In this document: positions 38,720 through 51,000 of the stretch, in pieces | Layout: the number at the start of each line of letters is the position of its first letter | Position numbering within the stretch: position 1 is the first letter of the stretch | Source: Gymnorhina tibicen | Lineage: Eukaryota; Chordata; Aves; Passeriformes; Artamidae | Assembly: GCA_013399875.1 (NCBI GenBank) | Contig: VXAZ01003263.1 | Span: 496,001-560,000, forward strand | Direction: 5' to 3' | DNA: 64,000 nucleotides | Notes under the pieces: generated by a model | Told to the model about the DNA's origin: nothing | The model's database searches: none | What the model saw: only the letters and a program-made list of their open reading frames with translations | Made by a program: the position numbers and the translations under genes

Positions 38720-39620
38720 ATGGATGCAGGACTGGAAGGGAACAAGCAAGTTCACAGACAATACAAAACCGGGAGGAGATGCTGACTCCCTCAAAGACAG
38801 GGAGGCTCTGCAGAGAGACCTTGACAAATTAGCAGAGATGGGCCATCACCAACTGTATGAAGTTCAACAAGGGAAAGTGCCAGATTCTACACCTGGGATG
38901 GGGCAAGCCTGGAGGTACAGACTGGGGAATGAGAGGTTGGAGAGCGGTGCTGTGGAAAGGGACCTGGGGGTCCTGGTCAATGGCAAGTTGAACATGAGTC
39001 AGCAGTGCCCTGGCAGCCAGGAAGGCCAAGTGTGTCCTGGGGGCATCAGGCACAGCATCGCCAGCCGGGCAAGGGAGGGGATTGTCCCGCTCTGCTCTGC
39101 ACTGGGGCAGCCTCACCTCGAGTGCTGGGGGCAGTTTTGGGTGCTGCAATGTAAGAAAGACATTAGCGAGCATCTAAAGGAGGGCAACAAGGATGGTGAA
39201 GGGCCTTGAAGAGAAGCCGTATGAGCAGCAGCTGAGGTCACTTGGTCTGTTCAGCCTGGACAAGAGGAGACTGAGGGGAGGCCTCATCACAGTTACAGCT
39301 TCCTCATGAGGGGAAGAGGAGAGGCATTGATCTCTTCTCTATGGTGATCAAAGACAGGACCCAAGGGAATGGCTTGAAGTTGTAGCAGGGGAGGTTTAGG
39401 TTGGATATTAGGAAAAGGTTCTTCACCCAGAGGGTGGTTGGACACTAGAACAGGCTCCCCAAGAAAGTGGCACGAAGCCTGACAGAGTTCAAGCAGCATT
39501 TGGACAATGCTCTTGGGCACATGGTGTGACTCTTGGAGATGGTTCTGTGCAAGACCAAGAGCTGGACTCTATGATCCTTGTGGGTCCCTTCCAACTCAGC
39601 ATATTCCACAATTCTGTGAC
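38720..39620 (+). mobile_element. CR1 LINE retrotransposon, 5'-truncated, 3' end retained
   Basis: About 900 bp in the plus orientation, antisense to WWC3. The first half matches the end of CR1 ORF2, the C-terminal part of the reverse transcriptase protein: KFTDNTKPGGDADSL, then [17 protein letters not shown], then PHLECWGQFW, and a decayed KKDISEH region. The second half is the typical avian CR1 3' UTR: a block reading GCCTGGACAAGAGGAGACTGA, a later GTTAGGTTGGATATTAGGAAA-like stretch, and GATCCTTGTGGGTCCCTTCC close to the end, followed by a diverged ATTCTGTG terminal unit. About 35-40 bp expected between the KKDI block and the GGGCAACAAGG block appear to be lost. The copy is inactive: it lacks ORF1, the endonuclease and most of the RT. 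No target-site duplication is evident, as is usual for CR1. Confidence 0.95.
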
Positions 39621-41119
39621 AATCTCTCATACACTAAGAAGGTCCATCATTCTAGAAAACATGCCAACAAACAACAGCTAAAGAGATTTTTTATTTCTGT
39701 ACTCTGAGAGAAACAATGTTTTAGAAAAGGCTGTAGCTAATGTTCCCCTACATGTAAATTGAAGTTTAATGACACTAGAGACAGACATTTGTCATGCCTA
39801 TACGCACAAACAAGCCTAGCACTACTATCAGTGAAAATTTAGTTAATCTGATGTTTTAAAATATTTTAAGCCCCAATTCTCAAAAACTTACTGTACTTGG
39901 AGTATATTCAATTAAATTTTACTGAATTTATTTTCATTAAACTATTTTCACCAATAAGTATTATTCAATTATATTAATAAAAAAGAAAATGCATGTTAAA
40001 AGTTACCAGTAACCATTTCTAGAGAAATTAAGCAGAAACTGAAACAATGGGAGGAAAAAGTAAATGCAACTGGACTGCGTATAAAAAAAACTGTTGAAAA
40101 AATACATATTCAAGAGACCATTCTTTTCAAGTCTTGGAACAAAGTGATGTGTAGATAAGTGCCAAAAGAATATGCATACCATGACTTCAGATACATCCTA
40201 TTCAAAACAAATTGTGAGGTGAAACAGTAAACAAAGGCCTCACACCCAGAAAAGTCTACAATGCCAGCTAATATTAGAAATTCAAGATGAGTTTCTCATT
40301 TAATCTTTCAAAACAGCTTTTCTCCTCCTTGTCTTCCAACACACTTGAAAATGTGTTATACTCATCCTGTATTTTTCCAAAAAGTACCACATATGGCATT
40401 TCTCAAACACGTTCAATTATCACATTCCTGGAAATTTTATGGACTCTTTTGTACCATTTCTATGTAATGCTTTCTAACATGTTACTGAGCTGTCACGCAC
40501 TGACTTCGCCTGTAAAGCAGAGAAATTCTGCCTTGTAAAAGGCCACAGCTCTGTCTCCAAACCCCTCTCAGTGGAGTGGGTGCCCATGGGCATGGAGGGA
40601 AACCTCCAACCAGAGAGGACATTACACTGCACACCAGCAGCCCCCTGCCCAAACTGCACTGCAGATCTGCAAGGAAGGCTTTCCAGACTGCTCCTCTTCT
40701 TAAGTTTCTGAACTACATTAATAAAGCAATACTTTATGTAAGGGTGAAAGAGTGCAACTAATGTGACACGCACACTGCATCCAAGGGCACCATTTCAACC
40801 ACTTGCCTGAACAGTTACTAAGCGTGACTTAGCACTAAGCAACTGAAGTGGAAGTATGTTGACAGGATCTTCAATGCTTTTGGTTTCAGAGTCCATTTCT
40901 TGCAAGCACTGATCTACAGCAGTCACCTCATTATTTAGGGTTTTTCCACTCTTCCATGAGTAACAGACCCTTAGTCAAGCATAAATGCATGCATGTTTCA
41001 GCTGCCTAGAAGTGGTGATGGACAAGTCATTAGTGACTATTGTATACATTAGCATCCTCAATCTACCCATTTATTTCAAAGCTCCATAATTTAAGTGGTA
41101 TTACAAAAACAGGTAATTA

Positions 41120-41142
41120 TTTAATACCTATAAGGTATTAAA
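41120..41142. repeat. Perfect 10-bp inverted repeat with 3-nt loop
   Basis: TTTAATACCT and AGGTATTAAA flank ATA. It is AT-rich and may be fortuitous in sequence of this composition. Confidence 0.7.
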
Positions 41143-44100
41143 AGTTGTCTAAAAATAAACCCATTAAAGAAAACTGTGCTTAAAACGCGTCCTATTTTCC
41201 AAACTTATCAAGAGAGCTAACAGAAGAAATTTCATCTATCTAAAATCTTTGCTGCTTTTATACCAATGGAGGAACAACCCCCCTGCAAAGTAAAATAATT
41301 TCTTTAAGCCAAATAACTGCCTAAGGTAAAAAGCAATGGTTCTCCAATGATTTGCAGCCTTGCTACATTTCCTTCTCCACAGCTCATTCTCTGCCTTTAA
41401 AATTACAGATATAGCTGTCAATTTATTTACACTTTATGACATGTTAGTTTATATAATTTCTAAACTTTTGATTCTCAACATTCTCAATCCACCGGTCACA
41501 AACAAATTCATGTTATCTACATTTATATAATGTTAATATAGGTGTTGTGGAGAAGATTCTCTAAAACGTGCACTTAAACTCTTAGAAGTGCTTCCACACT
41601 CCAGGTTAACACTCTTGTCAGACAGTAATTTTCAAGCTTTTAGGAAAACTTAGCCCAGCCCCTGTTTTCCCAATATGCAATTATCCTACCATTACTATCA
41701 TTCCCCAAATACATTTGCTTCCTACAGTCTTCCTTAATGCTGACCTTGCAAATTAATGAAGTATAGCCCCAATCAATACTAGTAATTCAGTAATATATCC
41801 CAAAGTCAGTTTTACAGATTTATGTTCATCTGAAATTTTTAAGACGTTGAATTTATTAAGTTTGATGCTATTACTTCTATGGTTGCCAGTAGTTGTACAA
41901 TGTATTATATTTAAGCTTCCAGTCAGACTAATAAAATAGTTCCAAATAAGTAATACGAGAAATGACTCATAATGTCACTATCATGCTCTTACATATATAC
42001 AAGAATAAAAAATACTTTGTGAAAAAAATCTAGAGAAATCCAGTGAAATAATGTACTTCTAATGAATTATAATACAGTATGAAAAAAAATTCTTAGAAGA
42101 ATCTTCTCAAACCCAATATAAAAAACACTTAAAACCCTCAGTAAAATTCATTTTTGACATAAGAAAATAAACCAAACCATAAAACAGCACAAGCAGCGTT
42201 GCGACTTATTTTACAGTATAAAATTTCACATATACCAGAAAATCAGAAAGTAAAAACCAGTTAACAGGAGATAAAGCTCAGTTCTAGAAGACTGACCATG
42301 CCATCAAACCTACAGTGATCTTAATTTGAACATAACTGAACATCAATGAATAGCTCTTCATTAAAACAGCAGTGGAAATCAGATTAAATGTATAGTAAGA
42401 TATGGAAGAGACTTCAAGAGTAGATGGCCTCCTCTTCTTCCTCCCCATCTCCCATGACAGAGAAGGTTAAAAATAGAGGCTTCCGTTTCCTTAGATTATT
42501 TCACTTTAAACTTTTCTAGAGCACTGAAATAGCTACTTTGCAAGCTTCCTACATTTGTGTTAGAAAAGGAATGTTAAAAACACACATTTACAGCAAGTCA
42601 GGAAACTGACTTCTGTGGTTTGCATTATTATTATCATTTGTAAATGACAAGTCTCTCTAGAAGTGGTAGGTATCTCTTCCAAAGCTTCCTTTTGGATATT
42701 GTTCACCCAAAGATCTCTTGCACCACATAGTAACGTATTTTGGGAATAAGCTGTACTGGCATATTTTTCTATATTTATGCATTCCTTTGCAGTTAGTAAA
42801 TGCAGATATTTTCAGTGCACAGTGCTCAATTCCCCATATCCAAAAGCAGCTCCTGTACTAGGAAGGAAAGCTTAAGATCTGTAAAAAGACAGCTTCAGCT
42901 CCCTCCCTCCCTGCCCTGAGCCTTCGAGGAAGTCAGCCACAGGAAGCCCCTAACTTCCACCATGGCAGCACAAAGTGGCCCCAGCTGTCCAGGTCCATAT
43001 TTTAAGGTCAGAAAGTCACTGTCATCATCAGCTGGTAATCCTTGCATCTAGCCCAACCTCACGGGTGACCTAGAGCATATCTTCCATAGTGACAAGAGCA
43101 GTGTTTGTAAATATTAGAAAGATGTACATAGCAGAATAAGCACCGGAATTCTTTATCTGGAAGCACTTCATATCAACAAACAAGAAGTAGCAGGTATCTA
43201 AAGTTTCCTGCAAGATGCTGTTGTATCATCTGCACATTACTATAATGCAGTGCCACCCATTCATTAGGAAGTCTGGTATGCTTCGTTAAGCATTCCCTCA
43301 TTAGGCAATTTTTTTATTGCTTCTTATTCTGCTAGAGTAGAGTTGCCTTGGCTGAAGTTCTCCCTCCTGAGGGTGTGCCTCCTTCTCATCTCTTGTAAGA
43401 AGGTCAATTAAAACAGCTCTGCCAGTTGAAACAATGAAGCACAGGAAAAATGCTGTCCTGTCCCTCCCCACCCCCCTGCTTCAATTCTTATAACAGTCTC
43501 CCAGATAATCTCAGCACTGCTAACCCCGGGACCTGAATTTTGTAGGTATCCTACTATCCCCAAGGAAAAACATTCAAGTTTGGTAAAGGTACAAGGGAGT
43601 TGAAGAGGGGAATATTGTTGCACATGCTCATCATAACTCTGTGAAGTACAGAAGCTCAGGTCTTTGCAGATTTAATCTCCACTGAACACATGCCAGCTTC
43701 TCAGGGCCTCTCTTGGCTACACAGCCACTCAACTCCAGTGTTCCAGGACATCCGAGAGGACTGCTCCAGCTGCAAGGAGCAGCTCCAGAAAAACAATTCC
43801 AGTACAACCCTGCTCCTTCCAGGGAAAGAGACTAGGAAGTCAGTTTCTCCCTCCAGTCTCAATGCAACCTCTGTTAGCACCTGAACATCGTGGAGGAAAA
43901 GAAGGAAGCAGGCACACAGGGATACAAAAGAATAAGATGGGAAGCAGGTGCTGAAGAAGAGGCGGTGGCAATCAGAAAGCAATGAATGATCCAAGGAAGC
44001 ACAGACAGAGAAATAGGATAAGCACAAGGAGAAAGACTAACAGCAGAGCTCAAGCAGAAGGGACTGGCCAGCAGCAGTGTGAACAGGCCACAGCCTATCT

Positions 44101-45072
44101 GGCTGAATGGGGAAAGAAAGTAGCCTCTACATTCCTCAGTTCTGTGACTGCACATGGCTCTGTTCTTCCCTGTGCTCTCCACTCCAACTATACCGTAAAT
44201 CCCACCTGCAGTTTTGTATGAAAGCTCGATTAACAACTTGGTACCATTGAACTGAAGAGATCCCCGCTGCCTTCCAATGTGTCCCCCTCTGCTGCCATAA
44301 CCTGCACAATCCCATCACTCCATAGCACAGCTACTTCTAACACTCATCAGACCACACAGTAAGCTAAGAGTAGGTATGTTTCAACTCACCAGAACTTCAA
44401 AAAAAGTAATGGAGAAAGGGGAAAGTAGCAATTTCAGGGGGGTTACCGTGGGTACTGAACAGAGATTATTTTGCTATCAGACGAGCAAAGAGGCAATGTA
44501 GAAGAGGCACAAGGTGAGCAAGATCTACTATTCGTAACAAACTACTAGCCTAACTTGCAGTATACTATGGGTACACTAAGCCTCACTCAGGTTGGGGGAG
44601 GGGAAAGGAAGAACCAAAAAACCCACCCAGACAAAATCAGAACAGCCACATAAAGACAGTTTCACAACAATGACAATGCAGACATGAATTCTGGCATTTT
44701 ACAATGCGTGATCTATGTTTGGCTATGCAATTTTAATAAGCGTGAAAAAACCACACAGATGCATCACAAAAGCATCTCAGGAAGAGAGCATCGAGGATCC
44801 ATATCAGCCTTCTAAAGTTTAGAGGAAGAACACAGCCTATTTTAAAAGTTTCTGCGAAACTTAAGTATACAGCAAATGAAAAACTAAAACCTCAAAGCAC
44901 CTTTGAATATCCACTGCTAGACAGTGGTACTGTAGCCCCCCAGAAGAATAATCCCCAATATGAATACTTCTTTCAGTGCTCATGGAAGGTTAAGACCTAA
45001 ACACATAGGATATTGACATGGATAACATGCTTGGGAATCAATTAATTAATCCATTTATCCATTAAGATTGTT

Positions 45073-45085
45073 AAAAAAAAAAAAA
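45073..45085 (+). repeat. Poly-A tract, 13 nt
   Basis: Thirteen A on the plus strand. No recognisable retroposed element lies upstream. Confidence 0.85.
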
Positions 45086-48000
45086 TACCACGCAAACCCA
45101 CACACCAGAGCTGTGCAGGAAATAACTAGATATTCATGCAGGAAATTAACTACTAAAGCACGTGAAATGATTGATTGACCAAGCAACCATTAAAGAAAAG
45201 CATGCGAAGGAAACGAGCTACTTTGTTTTGAGTCATATCCTCAACTATATACTCCCTAAAAACTATTTTTCCACAGTAACTGCAATTAAAATCTCTTCCC
45301 AGCTTCTCTTCTTTTTCTCATATAAGATCAAGTCTATCTTTAATACAGAAAGCACTCGCTCACATGCAACCACAGAAAACCCACAAAGGCGTCAGAAATG
45401 CAGATTAAATGAACTGCACGAAAAACTGAATTAGGAAAAGAAAAGCATCTGCATTTCCATGAGGCTTGTCTGGTACTAAGTAACAAGCAGGTTGGACTCA
45501 TTCAGAAGAGAAATAGGGTTTATGTCCGACATATTAGAATTCTAAGTTCTAGCAGAAGGGACATATGTTTCCTTTATTTAAAATACAGAAAAATATCTGT
45601 CTACAGAAATTATGCAAAATCTTGTCAGAGTAACTGTTTCCTGCATTTCACAGCCTTTTGTGTTGATAGCAGAGGAAGCACATAAAGTTTTAGTTTCTTT
45701 AACTCCAATGCACCTATTTTCTTCAAAACAATTTATATGCAAGATCTAACCATCAATAGGGCCTCCCAGTCTCTGAAGTGAGGATGGTAGGCAGAACTGT
45801 CTCCTAGACTTAGGAGATCAACAGCAAAATTTTAGATAGGTATCAAACTTTTCCCAACAATATTAGCTATTTCCAGTTACTGAAAGATCTACTGATTCAA
45901 TCTCTGAGTAGCCTGAAAGAGAAAAAACATCCACAGTTTTCAGAAGTGTTGTAAGCCTGCTTGCTTAGCTGGGCTGATGAGCAATGCTTCAGGAGATCCA
46001 GTAAAAGGAGGGCATGAAGCAAACTGAACCACGACTGCTATTCCAGATGTGTGCTGAAAAATTTGTGACTCAAGTGTGTTTAACAGAGCAGGACTTCAAA
46101 ACTTACCACCAGCTTCTCAAATGCTATTAGGAAACCTGAGTGCACTGAAAGGGAAACTGGCACATGGGAAGGCAGGACAGCGTACAAGTCTGACAGGAAA
46201 ATCCCGGAAAAACATGGTAATGACTCTTACATTCCCTTCTCCACACAATTTCATGTTCTGTCATTTCTAAAAACCTTTTAACCATTATCTATTAAGCAAG
46301 AAGAAAGCCTCTCCAAGACAGCTGTGGAAAAGAAACAGGAGTACTCCCTCTTTCCTCCCCCATCCTGTACATATGCCACAACTGAACAAATAATTTGAAG
46401 ATATTTTCTCACCATTTCCTAGACTGCTGCTGCCAGGAAAGCCTGTCTTCTGCCGTCACCCTTCGTCCAGCTTCCTTCTGCAGGTCTTACTTCCCCGTAA
46501 GTGAACCCAGATGCTTACATACATAGCCATTCTCTGCTCTTCCCAGCATGAAATCGTCAGGATTCTTATGCACAGGATTTGGTTTTCTGATTTCATACGG
46601 CCACAGCACAACAAGGAATTACTAAAGACAGAAGCTGTCAGAAGAGCAAAGGTCCATCCCTTCCCTCTTCTTCATCACAGTTTAAAGACCTAAATTTTTA
46701 ATGTCCTCAAGTTAACTTCCCTGACAATTTTGCCCTCAAATTCTGATTAGAATACAATGAAGATATCACCAGTTAAATAAATTATTATCATATTGCATTA
46801 AATCTATTCCTCCCCCATGCAATTAACAAGGTGTTTCTAACAACCATTCAGCAGCATGGCTTTTCAGCCTATCCGGTCATCTTTATTCATTTTTCACAAC
46901 AGCCTTCTGAGGCAAGGAACCTCACAGCCCAGCCAAGTTAAACTGTTGCTGTGCTACATTTTAGTGGAAGCCTGAATTTTACAGATATGACTGGTCTGGG
47001 CCCCCTCCTACCCTCTGGCCATATATTGAGCAATGCATCTTACTCACAATGACTTAATGCTTCTAATTCCTGCAAAAATTAAGTTTTATGGAGACAATTA
47101 ATTTTCCCTAACTCCTCTCAACAAAGAAGCAGTAATAAACACACCAATTTAAGACACCAGTCAAGTCTTAAGTGGAATGCTGATTTGGGCAAGAATACTG
47201 ATCCCACCCACTCCCCAAGAACCAAAGCCCAAACTCTCTAAAGAGAGCACCATGCAAGGCAACATATCAGCTACAACACTCTGGACCACGTGCTTTCTGA
47301 GGTGGCACTACAGCGATGGTGAGGGCAGACACCAATGCACACACGCACATTTCTACTGATTGAATAATCTGTATTTCTCAAAATTCCAGCAAACACATAA
47401 AAAGGGCACTTTTCTTCTTTGTAGAAAGTAAGTGCTGACAGAAGCAGAGGACAGGATGACGTTGCTGTTGCCGTAATACAAATCCAGAATACTTAAAAGG
47501 ATAATACACCATTTATTGACAACTGACTCAAAACAATTTCATAATTTAACAACTTATGCAATCCAAGAACACCATAAAAGTAAACAAAAAAAAATTTTAT
47601 GGACTCTGATATTAGAAAGGAAACTAATTACATAAATGCCATTTTTAATAGTAGCTTGTTCTAACACACGGTTTAATTTAATAGGTATTAAATATATTGT
47701 ATGAATGGACAAGTTCTTCTGGCAACTTTTAGCATCCATCAAACATCAATGTTGAGAAGAAAAAAAGAAATCATTGTTTCCAGAGATCCAACATAAAAAT
47801 GAAATTAATTTCTTGCTTTTCTCAAAAAAAAACATGAAAATGAACTTGCCTTGCCCTCAGTAAACAGTCCATCCTCGTGTATTTTGTACAATTAAGCCCA
47901 GCACATTGTTCCGTTGTTTTGAACCTACATTGCTTTGATCTTCAATTTCCAAAACAAGAGAACTACAAAAGCATTCTCAAACACACCTTTTAGATCAGGC

Positions 48001-51000
48001 ATGTGCTTTCCCATGCACCCACATATCAATGGCACAGATTGCGCTGTTCCCTTGACATTGCTGCCAATTGCAAGCTTTTGTAAGTGTAAATTTTGACTGT
48101 ACACAATATACAGCTACCCAAACAATGACAAAAATGCTTTCTTAGTACGGTCTCCATTTTCTTTCCTGTAAGCACATAAATGCCATCTCACAGTACCGGG
48201 AGCAGTCTAAGCCCTCCGGAGCCGCAGACAGCCAGTTCCACAAAAGGATGGCCAGCTCCAGCAGCATCTCTGTGAGCACCACAGCAGAGTCACTGTGCTG
48301 CATCACAGCACGTGCTCCTCCAGCTCCTTTCAGTGCACAGGAGGGGGAAGGTTTAACTTAGCCTTCCAAGTGATTGGATCATATTAAAAATACTCCTGAA
48401 GTCATGGCTTTATTTCAAAGATCTTTGCTTAAGATAACTTTATTATATACAAGATGCTGTACTACTGCAAATCAAATGGTAAGAACATTATCAATCCATT
48501 TAACACTGGTGATACATCTTAAGATAATACAGATTTTATGCATAATTTATAAATACAAACCCAGAAGAAATAACTAGAGCCTACAGCTTACACAAAAAGA
48601 ACATTAACTGATTTCTGTAAAGAAAGTAACATTACAGTAAAGGTACTGTAAATTCATATTAGAAATTATCTACCCCACACAAACATTTCTACATTTGTCC
48701 ACACAGGATGTTTCCAGCAGACTCAAAGCAGCTTTGCCCTGGCTCCCATAAGTACAGCTTCCAGCTACTTCAGTGTGGCACAGAGCTCCATCTAATATAA
48801 CCTAGCCTACACAGGGCTTGTTAGCTCAGGTTTGGTGATGAATTAACCACAGCCACTGGCTCACAACCAGCTCAAAGCATGAGCCAAATTTGCAACATAG
48901 CATTTAGACACAACTGGCAGCGTCTCATAATGAAATTGCTTACTCACCTTATTCACCTCACTTACTTCATCTAGTGGAATAAACTACTCACCCGTATTGC
49001 TACACAAAAAGCATTCATATGGAAGATCGAGGGCCCTGTTTACTCACACCTTAACTTACTGAGCTTTTCCAGGTAGAGAAATCTGTGCTTAGCGAAGGTC
49101 AAAACCAAAGTGAACAATTTTTGCTGACAGTGAAACCAATGGCACCCACTGCCCTTGACAGTATTTCACACAATGCACCTCTGATACTTATGAACAAAAA
49201 AATGACTGCCAACAGCTCCAAGAGGTACATTAACAGCAGGAATGATAAACCTTCAGCAGGACTCTGGCTCTCTGCTCAAGATTACACTTTTTGTTCATGC
49301 ATATAGGAAACCAAACCTAAAAGCACAGACAACTCAGCCTAACAGCTACACTGGAAACTTAAATCTAATGCTTTTTTTCATTTGTACATGAATAGTGCAT
49401 CCACTGCACACACACTACAGAATGATTGAAGTCCAAGTCTGTATCACAAAATCTGGCACATTAATCTCAAAATGTATTTCTACCATTTAATAGGTAAAAG
49501 CACTGCTTGGCTTTTAGGAATTGGCTCCTTTTTCAAACAAAACTGGCTACTAGAAATTAGCAGACAACAGGGTCATTAAAAAAAAGAAATCAAGGGCTCA
49601 TAGTCCCATCTCCTATAAAAATATGGATATGTGATATGTAAATATTTTTATTAATAACACAATTAATAGACTTAAGTCTACTTGGGTTTTTTCTATTGAT
49701 AAGTTTTCTAGTTTTAGGGAAACCCCCTAGATAATTCAAATACCTGTGGAAGTTTATGAAAGTAGGAGGACTAATGGAAAGTGAGAAACACATGTTCACA
49801 CCCAATCAGGTATCAGAAAATCTGCTCAGGAGCAAGCGAATGCAAATTGCCCAAACAAAAGGCAAAAAGCATCCAGCAGAACTTTCACCTTCCCAGACAC
49901 CAAAGTCAATCAGCCATAAGACTCAAACCCACAGGAAACCAGGCTTCACCAGTTCCGGTACTCACGGAAATACCTGATTTCTATAAATGGTAACATTTTC
50001 CATATAACATCTATCGAAGCTTCTTCAGCCCATCAAACTCTGTACCCTGCAAGGCATCTCCCTGCCCTACCCTAGACAAGCTACCCAAATATTTTTCCTT
50101 CCAAATGTTATTTTCTTTAAAAATACATGAAATATTTCCTTTAAAAATCCACAGCTAGTCCTATTTATGTGACTACTTGCTGGGTGGAACAAAGTTAGAT
50201 GCTAAGCTGGAAATACCATAACAGCTGAGTATTTTAACTGGCAACACCCTTGTAATGACATGCCTGTGTGTCATATCAGCTAGAGACTCCACAACCTTAC
50301 AAATCTGACATCTCCCATCTTGAAAGAGTGATTTAGCAGGTTTACCAGAATTTCACATGCGCATGGTCACAGACAATCTTGCATTAAAAATACCCAAGAG
50401 CATTGTATAAAGTGTATATTAATGAGTTTGACACTTGTCACTAATGACTTCAGTACCCAACTCAGGCAGGTCAATACGCCATTCCTCCAAAACTGAATAA
50501 AACTTTTGTGCCACATCATAATATGATTTATGACACGGTATTTTTTCTGTAAAATAAAAGCCCAAAGTCAAGGTCATATATTGCTTTTAACACTGAAATT
50601 TTATCTCTTTCCAGATAAAAATCAATAGCCTTATTACCTGTACTGTTCCATCACAATAGGTGTGCACTATTTACACAGATTAGCAGTGTTATACAAGGAA
50701 CCTGCTCTAAATAAACATAAATTGTATCATAAGGATGCTACAATTCATTGTACATCTAACACCACTGGGCTTGGGAGATTTTTTTTTCCCCCAAAATCTG
50801 AAAGCAAACATATGGTAGTACATACAAAGACTATACTAAACCTTCCTTATCACAGGCACCCAATGTATTTCCCAAAGTTTGCTGCTTAGTATTTTAAAAC
50901 TTCAACTTTGCTGAGGCTTATTTTGCTGCATTTTAAAAATGTAACAAAGCAGGGGAGAGGAGAGAACTGAGCTATGGCTGGATTCGGTAATCCAGTAGAT

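Noticed and set aside
38724..39209. 161-codon plus-strand open frame as a cellular gene
   Set aside because: Its product is the C-terminal part of CR1 reverse transcriptase, and the surrounding DNA is a truncated CR1 copy.
40581..40592. 12-bp perfect palindrome TGCCCATGGGCA
   Set aside because: Short palindromes of this size are expected several times in 64 kb, and nothing around it suggests a function.
43690..44320. Cluster of overlapping 60-120-codon frames on both strands
   Set aside because: A local GC rise explains the lack of stops. There is no recognisable protein and no consistent splice sites.
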